Of a DNA stretch of 64,000 nucleotides, positions 8,506 through 16,801 are shown piece after piece. Under the pieces are notes generated by a model. It did no database searches. It was not told where the DNA came from and saw nothing but the letters and a program-made list of their open reading frames with translations. Numbering within the stretch: the first letter of the stretch is position 1; each line of letters starts with the position of its first letter. This stretch comes from an uncultured Alistipes sp. (GTDB taxonomy: Bacteria; Bacteroidota; Bacteroidia; Bacteroidales; Rikenellaceae): positions 310,001-374,000 of the forward strand of contig CALUIK010000001.1 of assembly GCA_944320685.1 (NCBI GenBank), in the 5' to 3' direction. A program made the translations under genes and the position numbers.

Positions 8506-8982
8506 CTATACCCTTTTCGCCTTTCCCGAACACCGTTCGGCATCTATGGCGATGACGGCGGTGCGGTGGAACGACTTTTCGATATACGCGGCGCCGACAG
8601 AGGCATAATCCGGCGAATATTTCTCCACCAGAAGTTCCAGCGCCCGACGCCGCTCGTCGTCCGACGAGACAATGCGCGCACGCCCTTCGATAACGACCGA
8701 CTCGTATGCCGTGGTGAACTTCTCGGGCACAGGGCGCGTCGCACCGACCACACAGAAACTCACGCGGCAATCCGACGCCATTGCCCGCAGCTTGCGGCCT
8801 TCGGGAGCGCAATGTATGTATACCGTACCACCCTCGACGACATAGTTCACGGGAATACCGTAACCGCCCTCGGGCGAGGCCATTGCCAGAAAGCCGTACT
8901 CGCCGCCGAGCAGAATCTCCCGCGCGCGCCCCTCGTCGAGCAGACGGTCCTGCCGCCGTACGCCGTCGTTGCGATACTCCAT
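8506..8982 (-). CDS. pyridoxamine 5'-phosphate oxidase-like flavin-binding protein (NimA-like)
   Basis: The 158-residue product fits the small split-barrel PPOX family: LGFLAMASPEGG-like first strands (GEYGFLAMASPEG), PVNYVVEGGTVYIHCAPEGRK in the middle (FMN phosphate region), and ESVVIEGRARIV. The size and the IHCAPEGRK segment resemble the 5-nitroimidazole reductase NimA branch, but that branch also holds many proteins of unrelated or unknown function, so resistance cannot be claimed. It follows tsaB with a four-base gap at the end of a minus-strand run with smpB and a HAD phosphatase. Confidence 0.8.
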   Translation of the reverse strand: MEYRNDGVRRQDRLLDEGRAREILLGGEYGFLAMASPEGGYGIPVNYVVEGGTVYIHCAPEGRKLRAMASDCRVSFCVVGATRPVPEKFTTAYESVVIEGRARIVSSDDERRRALELLVEKYSPDYASVGAAYIEKSFHRTAVIAIDAERCSGKAKRV

Positions 8983-8986
8983 CTGC

Positions 8987-9691
8987 CTAAAGCAATTTTT
9001 TCTTCGACGGTATAACGATAAAATCCTTCAGATAGAAAGGCTCGAAGTAGGCTATGTCCTCGGTCTTGCCCTCCGTCAGCCGTTGCTGCGCCAGCCGCGC
9101 CAAGCCGCGCGCCGACGGCACCACGTTGATATAGACGGCGTCGGGAAGCACCTCGCGGCACTTGGCGGCGCCGTTGCCGAAGATCACCAGCGGCGCCCTA
9201 TGGCGCCACTCGGCAAAACTGTCCGCCGTAACCACCTCCGCGGCGACATCGGTCAGAGGCCGCCCCGCACTGTCGTAAAGGCGCGTATATACCTCCATGC
9301 GGCGGGCATCAACCATGGGGCACAACATCGCATGCTCCCAGTTCTCCACGTCGACGATACCCGCCTCGTGGTCCTCCACGGCCACCTCGGCCAGCGCATC
9401 GAGCGACCCTACCGCCACCAGAGGAATGCCCAGCGCATAACACATGCCCTTGGCGAACGACACCCCTATGCGCAGTCCCGTATACGACCCGGGGCCCATG
9501 CCCACGGCCACGGCATCCAGCTCGTCGGGCTCCACACCGGTCTCGCGCAACATTTCATCGACGAAGACCGCCACCTTCTTGGCGTGGTCGCGTCCCTCGT
9601 CGCTCTCGCGCAGCGACACCAGCTCGCCGTTGCGCGCCAACCCGACAGAACATATGTCGGTACCCGTCTCAATACACAATATCAATGACAT
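8987..9691 (-). CDS. tsaB: tRNA threonylcarbamoyladenosine biosynthesis protein TsaB
   Basis: The 234-residue protein begins MSLILCIETGTDICSVGLAR (ASKHA nucleotide-binding fold) and contains VAVGMGPGSYTGLRIGVSFAKG, the diagnostic TsaB/YeaZ motif. TsaB is the partner of TsaD (with TsaE) in the threonylcarbamoyl transfer that makes t6A37 on ANN-decoding tRNAs. TsaD and TsaE are not in this window. It lies 29 bases downstream of the HAD phosphatase gene. Confidence 0.95.
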   Translation of the reverse strand: MSLILCIETGTDICSVGLARNGELVSLRESDEGRDHAKKVAVFVDEMLRETGVEPDELDAVAVGMGPGSYTGLRIGVSFAKGMCYALGIPLVAVGSLDALAEVAVEDHEAGIVDVENWEHAMLCPMVDARRMEVYTRLYDSAGRPLTDVAAEVVTADSFAEWRHRAPLVIFGNGAAKCREVLPDAVYINVVPSARGLARLAQQRLTEGKTEDIAYFEPFYLKDFIVIPSKKKLL

Positions 9692-9720
9692 ATCGTATCA
9701 CGTTTTGTTCTCTTACCCTG

Positions 9721-10533
9721 TCATATCAGCCCGAAGCGCTGCAGCGCGCGGCTTACGCCATCCTCGTCGACCGATGTCGAGACATAGTCGGCCACAGCCT
9801 TCAACTCATCGCAGGCATTGCCCATCGCCACACCCACGGCAGCATCGCGCACAATGGGGATATCATTGCCGCCGTCGCCGAAAGCCATCGCCTCCGACAT
9901 CGACAGCCCGTAATATTCCATCACCTTCCGCGCCCCGACCGACTTGTCCGTCCCGCGCATATTGACATCCATGAACGTAGGGACCCACCGCGTGCCGACA
10001 CACTCCGGAAGCCGCGGCATGATAATACGCTCTATATCCTCACCCACGTAAGGACACACCTGCAACACGGGGTTCTCCGAAGCTACGCGCCGCAGGTCGG
10101 CCACCTCCGGCATGATGTGTATCATCTCGGCAATGGACAGCACACGTTCCGACAGGCGGTCGACATATATGTTCTCATGCGTCATCACGGCCGCCTGAAA
10201 CCCGATCTCGCCGCAAAGGCGGAAAACCCGCTCCACAGTCTCGTGCGGGAACGAACGCTCGAATATGATCTCACCTCCGCGCGTGACGCAATAGCTGCCG
10301 TTGACGGTGACATATCCGTCGACCTCGATGTCGCGCACGACCTCGGTATGGCGCAGCAGGCGCCCCGTCGATATGAACACCTTGATCCCGCGCTCGCGCA
10401 ACTGTCCGATGGCGCGCCGTGCCGAGTCGGGCACGGTATGGGTGGCGAAACTCACCAGCGTGCCGTCGATGTCGAAGAATACAGCTTTTATGTCTTTCGC
10501 CGCACCTTTACTTCCGTCTATAACTTTTCCCAT
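9721..10533 (-). CDS. Cof-type HAD-IIB phosphatase
   Basis: The 270-residue product has VFFDIDGTLVSF (motif I, two catalytic Asp), STGRLL (motif II), a conserved Lys region at GARKVMEYYG (motif III) and MAFGDGGNDIPIVRDA (motif IV), the Cof/HAD-IIB pattern. Such enzymes dephosphorylate sugar phosphates or flavin/PLP-type cofactors; the substrate is not deducible. The frame opens at 10560, but I prefer the ATG at 10533 (MGKVIDGSK) because GGAGA sits just upstream of it and the extra nine residues look unstructured. Confidence 0.85.
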   Translation of the reverse strand: MGKVIDGSKGAAKDIKAVFFDIDGTLVSFATHTVPDSARRAIGQLRERGIKVFISTGRLLRHTEVVRDIEVDGYVTVNGSYCVTRGGEIIFERSFPHETVERVFRLCGEIGFQAAVMTHENIYVDRLSERVLSIAEMIHIMPEVADLRRVASENPVLQVCPYVGEDIERIIMPRLPECVGTRWVPTFMDVNMRGTDKSVGARKVMEYYGLSMSEAMAFGDGGNDIPIVRDAAVGVAMGNACDELKAVADYVSTSVDEDGVSRALQRFGLI

Positions 10534-10569
10534 AAATCTCTCCTTTTCACCACACGACATGGACCGGCG

Positions 10570-11031
10570 TCATTTGTAGCGCTTCATCGCCTTGTCCATC
10601 TCGCGTTTGGCGTCGTTCTCCTTCAGATACTCGCGCTTGTCGTACGACTTGCGGCCGCGCGCAAGGCCCACGACCACCTTTGCAAGCCCCTTTTCCGTGA
10701 GGAACAGACGCAGCCCCACCACAGTGAGGCCGCGGTCCTGCAGCGACCGCTGCAGTTTGTTGAGCTCCTTGCGCTGCAACAGCAGCTTGCGGTCGCGCTT
10801 GGGCGCATGGTTGTTGCACGTACCCCAACCGTATTCGGCCACGTTCATGCCTCGAAGCCACAGTTCCCCCTTGTCGAAATAGCAGTAACTGTCCGTCAGC
10901 GACGCCTTGCCCAGACGTATCGACTTGATCTCGGTACCCGCCAGAACCACTCCGGCCACATACTCCTCGAGTATCTCGTAGTCGAACGTCGCGCGCTTGT
11001 TGCGTATGTTTATATTCTTGAAATCCGTCAT
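10570..11031 (-). CDS. smpB: SsrA-binding protein SmpB
   Basis: The 153-residue protein matches SmpB end to end: [38 protein letters not shown], the [16 protein letters not shown] segment, and a basic C-terminal tail (KRYK) that acts in the ribosomal decoding centre. With tmRNA it rescues stalled ribosomes. The ssrA gene is not visible here. A 36-base gap separates it from the HAD phosphatase gene and 241 bases separate it from dnaG. Confidence 0.96.
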   Translation of the reverse strand: MTDFKNINIRNKRATFDYEILEEYVAGVVLAGTEIKSIRLGKASLTDSYCYFDKGELWLRGMNVAEYGWGTCNNHAPKRDRKLLLQRKELNKLQRSLQDRGLTVVGLRLFLTEKGLAKVVVGLARGRKSYDKREYLKENDAKREMDKAMKRYK

Positions 11032-11272
11032 ATTGCAACTCCGTATACTCCTTTATCACTCTTCGTCCGCACACGGCCGCTCATGGCATCGTTTTTGCCC
11101 GTTCATGCGACGGGCAGGACCGGATAAAGGTAACTAATTCTTTTATCTTTGATATGTTTTACACATCTTTCTGTTTATTTTCTGTTTGCACACGGTATGC
11201 GCAGCGATGCGTGTACGATCCGGCACCTGCCCCTTTTTGATTCCGCACGACATCCCCCGCACGCCTCACAAT

Positions 11273-13255
11273 TCACAGTATCAACCGCTGGCTCTGCTTC
11301 GACAGGGCGAGTTTCACCTGATTCAGTTTCGAGAGCTGCATCATGCACTCAGCGAGCTCCTCGTCACCGAGGGCCTCGTCCTTGAGCCGCTCGCGCACCG
11401 AATTGATCATGCGTTCGACGACCTTCGAACGGTAGAGCATGATAGCCTTGGGCACGCCTACGGCGAGTATCTCGCCCTCGCTCTCGACATGCACATCCTT
11501 GCGGCGCCAGATCTCGCTCGGCACGTAATTGTCGTCCGAGGTGAGGATGTCGACCGCGGCGTTGCACACCTCGGGGTCGGGATGGTTCACGAAGACCTGC
11601 GCCGGCACCTCGACCCCCGTTCCCAGCTCGCGCCACTTTTCGCGGTATGCCTCAAGGATGCTCTCGTAAACGGGATTCGAGAAGACTATATTGTCGGCGT
11701 CGAGACTCTGCAGGATCTCCTCGGCGATATTTATCTGCACGACGTTGCGGCCCTCGACGACCTCGAAGCACTTGTGGCCCGACTTGAGCAGATATTTCAC
11801 CAGCTCGCGCTCCAAAGCCTCCTCGCTGCTGCCAGCCGCGCCGCCCTTCGTAAGGTCGGGTTCCGGCGGCAGCGCCGCCTTCTGCTCCTCGCGCGTCAAC
11901 CGCTGCTGCCGCCGCACAAACTCGGCAACCTCGCCGTCACCCGACTGCATGGCCCGCTTGCGCGCAACCTCCGCTATGAGGACACTCTCGTCGACATCCA
12001 TCGTGCGCGCACACTCCTTGATATATACCGACCGCTGTATCGAATCGGGTATCTGCACGATCGACCGCACCATGTCACCGATCACCTCCGACCGCTTGAT
12101 CGGGTCCGTCCCCGCCTCACGCAGCATCAGGCGCGCCTTGAACGAGAGGAAGTCCTCCTCGTTTTCGCGTATGTATGCGTGCACCTCCTCGGCCGTATGC
12201 GCCCGGGCGAACGAATCGGGGTCGTGCTCCGGCGGCAGCAGTACAACACGCACGTTCATGCCCTCCTTGAGGATCATGTCTATGCCGCGCAGCGAGGCGT
12301 GTATGCCGGCCGAATCTCCGTCGTATATCACCGTTATGTTGCGCGTGAAGCGGTGCAGCAACTGTATCTGTTCGGTCGTAAGGGAGGTGCCCGACGAGGC
12401 GACCACATTCTCCACACCGGCCTGATGCATCGAGATGACGTCGGTATATCCCTCGACCATGATGGCGTAGTCCTGCTGCTGTATGGCCTTCTTGGCAAAA
12501 TATAGGCCGTAGAGCTCGCGTTTCTTGCTGTATATCTCGCTTTCGGGCGAATTCTGATACTTGGCCACCGACTTGTCCGTGCGCAGCGTGCGGCCGCCGA
12601 AGGCCACCACGCGGCCCGAAATGTTGTGCACGGGGAATATCACGCGGTCGCGGAAACGGTCGTAGAGGCGGCCGTCGCTCTCGCGTTTTAGCGCGAGTCC
12701 CGTCGAGAGCAGGAACTCCTCCTTGTATCCCGCCGCCTTAGCCGCCAGCGACATATCGTCGCCCTTGGCCGAGCAGAAGCCGAGGCCGAACTTGCGGACC
12801 GTAGCATCGGTAAAGCCGCGCTTCTGCGAAAAATAGGCCATCCCGACACTGCGGCCCTCGGTCGTACCCGTGAGGTACTTGGCGAAATAGTCGGCGGCCC
12901 AGCCGTTGAGGGCGAACATACTCTCGCGGTCGTTGTTGCGGCGCACATCCTCCTCGGTCATGGCGCGCTCCTCGACCTCGATGCCATAGCGTTTGGCCAC
13001 CATGCGCAACGCCTCGGGATAGCTCACGCCCTCGTGCTCCATGATGAAGGTGACGGCATTGCCGCCCTTGCCGCAGCCGAAGCACTTGAACACGCCCTTC
13101 GACGGCGACACTACGAACGACGGCGTCTTCTCCTGATGGAACGGACAGCACGCCTGATAGTTCACGCCCTTCTTCTTGAGCGTGACATAGTCGCCGATAA
13201 TATCCACAATATCGGCGGCGGCATATATGCGGTCCACGGTGGCGCGGTCGATCAT
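11273..13255 (-). CDS. dnaG: DNA primase DnaG
   Basis: The 660-residue protein has the CHC2 zinc-binding domain (about residues 37-63: ACCPFHQEKTPSF ... CFGCGKGG) and the TOPRIM catalytic core (MVEGYTDVISMHQAG; IYDGDSAG with acidic metal ligands). The C-terminal region (about 430-660) would contact the replicative helicase. It synthesises RNA primers at the replication fork. I chose the ATG at 13255 (MIDRATVDRIYAAADIVDII), the usual DnaG N-terminus, rather than the open frame back to 13327, because a promoter-like box lies between. Confidence 0.96.
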   Translation of the reverse strand: MIDRATVDRIYAAADIVDIIGDYVTLKKKGVNYQACCPFHQEKTPSFVVSPSKGVFKCFGCGKGGNAVTFIMEHEGVSYPEALRMVAKRYGIEVEERAMTEEDVRRNNDRESMFALNGWAADYFAKYLTGTTEGRSVGMAYFSQKRGFTDATVRKFGLGFCSAKGDDMSLAAKAAGYKEEFLLSTGLALKRESDGRLYDRFRDRVIFPVHNISGRVVAFGGRTLRTDKSVAKYQNSPESEIYSKKRELYGLYFAKKAIQQQDYAIMVEGYTDVISMHQAGVENVVASSGTSLTTEQIQLLHRFTRNITVIYDGDSAGIHASLRGIDMILKEGMNVRVVLLPPEHDPDSFARAHTAEEVHAYIRENEEDFLSFKARLMLREAGTDPIKRSEVIGDMVRSIVQIPDSIQRSVYIKECARTMDVDESVLIAEVARKRAMQSGDGEVAEFVRRQQRLTREEQKAALPPEPDLTKGGAAGSSEEALERELVKYLLKSGHKCFEVVEGRNVVQINIAEEILQSLDADNIVFSNPVYESILEAYREKWRELGTGVEVPAQVFVNHPDPEVCNAAVDILTSDDNYVPSEIWRRKDVHVESEGEILAVGVPKAIMLYRSKVVERMINSVRERLKDEALGDEELAECMMQLSKLNQVKLALSKQSQRLIL

Positions 13256-13279
13256 TTTCCGAGCATACTTTTTAGCAGG

Positions 13280-13287
13280 CAAAGTTA
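13280..13287 (-). promoter_or_regulatory. -7 promoter box for dnaG
   Basis: The minus strand reads TAACTTTG, an exact TAnnTTTG match, 24 bases before the chosen dnaG start codon. No convincing upstream TTTG partner is seen. Confidence 0.5.
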
Positions 13288-13511
13288 ACAATAATCGGCG
13301 AGATTGCATCGCGCCGCGATACCGCATTTAACTTTATTCTTGCGCGGCGGCACCATCGCCGCGCCTCACGCCCGCCAGCCCCGCAGACATAATGCCGCAC
13401 CGGACCTTACGGCAAAAAATGAACGGGCTGCAAAAAACGGCACGACAAGGCGTCGGTTTGCGGATATTTTTCTATCTTTACATGATATAAACACATTTAA
13501 ACGCTTTTCCG

Positions 13512-14639
13512 ATGAAAAAACTCATCTTATCATGTGCTATCTGCACTGCGGCGCTCCTCGCAGCATCGTGCTCGAAGCCCGGCATAACAGTCAAGATCAG
13601 CGGCCTCGACGAGACCGAGCTTACCGTAGCGCACATGAATCTGAAGGACTACCCCGTCCCCAACGACAGCGATCCGAGAGTAAAGAAGGAACTCATAAAA
13701 CTCAAAAACGGCAGGGCAGTCATCACACCCGATTCGCTGCCGTCGCTGTATGTAATATCTCCCGCCTCAATGTCGCAGGCATTCATCCGCATGATCGTCG
13801 AACCGCACGACCGCATCACCATAAAGCTCAAGGCCGACGGGAACGGGTACATATACACCGCCTCGGGCTCTGCCGCGGCCGACGGCATGACCGACTATCT
13901 CGAAACGGTGCACAGCACGGATGTATCCATCGACAGCATGGTGAACCTCCTGAACGGCGACCCGGACAACAAGGGGTATTTCGACATATACGACTCGCTC
14001 TTTACCGTCCGCCGCACGCTCACCGCCGCATGGATACGCCGCAACGCCGACAACCCCTCGGCGGCACTGCTCCTGCGCAACGCGCCGCTGGACTCGGTGC
14101 CGGCGCTCTATGACGCCATCGACGAGGGACTTCGCACATCACACCTCGCTCCCCTGATCGACGAAACCAAGCACAACTCCGACAGGCGCATAGCCACCCG
14201 GAAGGCTGCCGAGGCAACGGTACCCGGAGCGGAGGCTCCCGATTTCACGCTCAACGACCCCGACGGCAAGCCCGTCACCTTGAGTTCGCTGCGCGGCAAG
14301 TGGGTGGTGCTCGACTTCTGGGGCACGTGGTGCGGATGGTGCATCAAGGGCATCCCCGACATGAAGAAGTACGAGGAGAAATACCGCAAGCGCTGCACCT
14401 TCGTCAGCATCGACTGCTTCGACACGCCCGAGAGGTGGAAAGAGGGGCTCGAGAAACACCAGATGCCGTGGATACAGGTGTACAACCCCGACGACGCCCC
14501 GCTCGACAAGAACGCAATCGTACTCTACGGCGTGCAGGGCTACCCCACCAAGATCATCATCGACCCCGACGGCCGCATACACAAGGTCTTCGCAGGCGAG
14601 GGGCCCGACTTCTACAAGGAACTTGACGCCGTGCTTTAG
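13512..14639 (+). CDS. TlpA-like thiol-disulfide oxidoreductase lipoprotein
   Basis: The 375-residue product has a lipoprotein signal (LAASC, Cys20) and an N-terminal domain of about 200 residues resembling DUF4369-type modules. The C-terminal TlpA/AhpC-TSA thioredoxin domain (about 236-375) holds the active site WCGWC (Cys274, Cys277) and the cis-Pro loop GVQGYPTKIIID. It probably acts on protein disulfides in the periplasm; partners are unknown. A strong terminator follows, so it appears to be a single-gene unit. A possible imperfect promoter box TATCTTTA lies at 13473-13480. Confidence 0.85.
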   Translation: MKKLILSCAICTAALLAASCSKPGITVKISGLDETELTVAHMNLKDYPVPNDSDPRVKKELIKLKNGRAVITPDSLPSLYVISPASMSQAFIRMIVEPHDRITIKLKADGNGYIYTASGSAAADGMTDYLETVHSTDVSIDSMVNLLNGDPDNKGYFDIYDSLFTVRRTLTAAWIRRNADNPSAALLLRNAPLDSVPALYDAIDEGLRTSHLAPLIDETKHNSDRRIATRKAAEATVPGAEAPDFTLNDPDGKPVTLSSLRGKWVVLDFWGTWCGWCIKGIPDMKKYEEKYRKRCTFVSIDCFDTPERWKEGLEKHQMPWIQVYNPDDAPLDKNAIVLYGVQGYPTKIIIDPDGRIHKVFAGEGPDFYKELDAVL

Positions 14640-14670
14640 CCATCGGCGCCACACGATACACACAGATAAG

Positions 14671-14700
14671 AGGCAGGGCATACCGGGCCCTGCCTTTTTC
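14671..14700 (+). terminator. intrinsic terminator
   Basis: GGCAGGGC pairs with GCCCTGCC across a short loop, followed by TTTTTC. It ends the TlpA-like gene and its T-run abuts the uvrB promoter. Confidence 0.85.
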
Positions 14701-14729
14701 ATTCCTTAAAGAATTTTTCGCTACCTTTG
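14697..14729 (+). promoter_or_regulatory. promoter for uvrB
   Basis: TTTC at 14697-14700 (one mismatch), a 21-base spacer and TACCTTTG at 14722-14729. The start codon is only four bases further, so the transcript would be nearly leaderless. Confidence 0.5.
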
Positions 14730-14733
14730 CGGC

Positions 14734-16764
14734 ATGGATTTCAAACTCGTGTCGGATTATGCGCCCACGGGTGACCAGCCCGAAGCCATCGCCCAGCTCA
14801 TCGGCTCGATCGAGAGCGGGGTGCGCCACAACACGCTGCTCGGCGTGACGGGTTCGGGCAAGACCTTCACCATAGCCAACGTGGTGGCGCACTTCAACCG
14901 CCCGACCCTTGTCTTGAGCCACAACAAGACCCTCGCTGCACAGTTATACGGCGAATTCAAGAACTTCTTCCCCGAGAATGCCGTCGAATACTTCGTATCC
15001 TACTACGACTACTACCAGCCCGAGGCATACCTCCCCTCGACAGACACATACATCGAAAAGGACCTCGCCATAAACGACGAGCTGGACAAGCTGCGCCTGC
15101 ACGCCACGGCGACGCTCCTGTCGGGACGGCGCGACGTGGTGGTGGTGTCGAGCGTCTCGTGCCTCTACGGCATAGGCAACCCCAACGACTTCCACGCCAC
15201 CTCGATAACCATACGCACAGGCGACGTAGTCAACTACAAGCACTTCATGTACCGCCTCGTGGAGGCGCTGTACACCCGCACCGAAACCGAGATGTCCCCC
15301 GCGACATTCCGCGTCAAGGGCGACACCTTCGACATCATGCCCGCCTTCGGCGACAACTGCTACCGCGTCACCTTCTTCGACAATGAGATCGAGTCGATAC
15401 AGACCATAGACCCCGTGAGCGGCCAGCGGTTCGAGACGCTGGACAAGGTGACCATCTTCCCCGCAAACCTATTCGTCACAACGAAGGAGCATATCAATTC
15501 GGCGGTGCAGCAGATATACCTCGACTTGGGCAAGCAGATAGAGTTCTTCGAGCGGCAGGGCCGTATGGTCGAGGCGCAGCGCATAAAACAGCGCGTGGAG
15601 TACGACCTCGAGATGATCAAGGAGCTGGGCTACTGCCCGGGCATAGAGAACTACTCGCGCTATTTCGACGGGCGGCCCGAGGGGACGCGCCCTTTCTGCC
15701 TTCTGGACTACTTCCCGAAGGACTTCCTCATGGTCATAGACGAGAGCCACGTCACCCTGCCGCAGGTGCACGCCATGTTCGGCGGCGACCGCGCCCGCAA
15801 GGAGAACCTCGTCGAGTACGGCTTCCGCCTCCCCGCAGCCAAGGACAACCGCCCGCTGCGCTTCGAGGAGTTCGAGCAGCTGATGGGCACGGCGATATAT
15901 GTCAGCGCCACACCCGCCGACTACGAGCTGGTGAAGAGCGAGGGCGTGGTCGTCGAACAGCTGATACGCCCCACGGGACTGGTCGACCCGCCGCTCGAGG
16001 TGCGCGTAACCCTCAACCAGATAGACGACCTTATCGAGGAGATAGACAAGCGCGTGAAAGTCGAGGACAAGATCCTCATCACCACCATCACCAAGCGCAT
16101 GGCCGAGGAGCTATCAAAATATTTCGACCGCGTGGGCATCCGCAACCGTTACATACACTCCGACGTCGACACCCTCGAACGCGTGCAGATACTCGAGGAC
16201 CTGCGCGCCGGCATGTTCGACGTGCTGGTTGGTGTCAACCTGCTGCGCGAGGGCCTCGACCTGCCGGAGGTGGGGCTTGTGGCCATCCTCGATGCCGACA
16301 AGGAGGGCTTCCTGCGAAACGTCCGCTCGATAACGCAGATCGCGGGGCGCGCCGCACGCCACTCGAACGGCCATGTCATACTATACGCCGACCGCTGCAC
16401 CGACTCGATGGTGGCGGCCATAGAGCAGAGCAACCGCCGGCGCGAGAAACAGGTGCAGTACAACATCGAACACGCCATGCTGCCGCGGCAGGCACAGAAG
16501 AGCGGCTCGGGGCAGAACCTGCTCATAAGCCAGCAACCGCAGCAACAGACCGCAGCGGCGGCACCCCTCTACCCAACTGTAGAGCAGGGAGGTATGATCG
16601 CTGCCGACGTACAGACGACATACAACGCCGCCGATCTCGACGCACTCATCGCCAAGGCGCGCGAGGATATGGAACGCGCGGCCAAGTCGCTCGACTTCCT
16701 CGCCGCGGCCCGCTACCGCGACCGCATGTACGAATTACAGAAACTCAAGGAGGAGGCTCGCTGA
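14734..16764 (+). CDS. uvrB: excinuclease ABC subunit B
   Basis: The 676-residue protein has the full UvrB architecture: Walker A GVTGSGKTFTIAN (about 41-53), the beta-hairpin region with YYDYYQPEAYLP, the helicase motifs VIDESHVTLPQ and GVNLLREGLDLPEV, RSITQIAGRAARH, and a C-terminal UVR motif (about 634-674) that contacts UvrC. It verifies DNA damage in nucleotide excision repair. uvrA and uvrC are not in the window. No SOS box was recognised. The following TonB receptor gene starts 37 bases downstream. Confidence 0.97.
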   Translation: MDFKLVSDYAPTGDQPEAIAQLIGSIESGVRHNTLLGVTGSGKTFTIANVVAHFNRPTLVLSHNKTLAAQLYGEFKNFFPENAVEYFVSYYDYYQPEAYLPSTDTYIEKDLAINDELDKLRLHATATLLSGRRDVVVVSSVSCLYGIGNPNDFHATSITIRTGDVVNYKHFMYRLVEALYTRTETEMSPATFRVKGDTFDIMPAFGDNCYRVTFFDNEIESIQTIDPVSGQRFETLDKVTIFPANLFVTTKEHINSAVQQIYLDLGKQIEFFERQGRMVEAQRIKQRVEYDLEMIKELGYCPGIENYSRYFDGRPEGTRPFCLLDYFPKDFLMVIDESHVTLPQVHAMFGGDRARKENLVEYGFRLPAAKDNRPLRFEEFEQLMGTAIYVSATPADYELVKSEGVVVEQLIRPTGLVDPPLEVRVTLNQIDDLIEEIDKRVKVEDKILITTITKRMAEELSKYFDRVGIRNRYIHSDVDTLERVQILEDLRAGMFDVLVGVNLLREGLDLPEVGLVAILDADKEGFLRNVRSITQIAGRAARHSNGHVILYADRCTDSMVAAIEQSNRRREKQVQYNIEHAMLPRQAQKSGSGQNLLISQQPQQQTAAAAPLYPTVEQGGMIAADVQTTYNAADLDALIAKAREDMERAAKSLDFLAAARYRDRMYELQKLKEEAR

Positions 16765-16801
16765 TCCTCCTTGTCGCATAACCAAAACCAATCAAACACA
16801 A

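Noticed and set aside
13342..13364. GC-rich hairpin upstream of dnaG as a terminator
   Set aside because: The stem (GCGCGGCG with CGCCGCGC) has no T-run on either side and no gene ends there.
14734..16764. SOS box controlling uvrB
   Set aside because: No LexA-type palindrome was found near the promoter.
16765..16801. Cobalamin riboswitch before the TonB receptor
   Set aside because: The gap is only 37 bases, too short for a B12 riboswitch, although the signal peptide type recalls cobalamin receptors.
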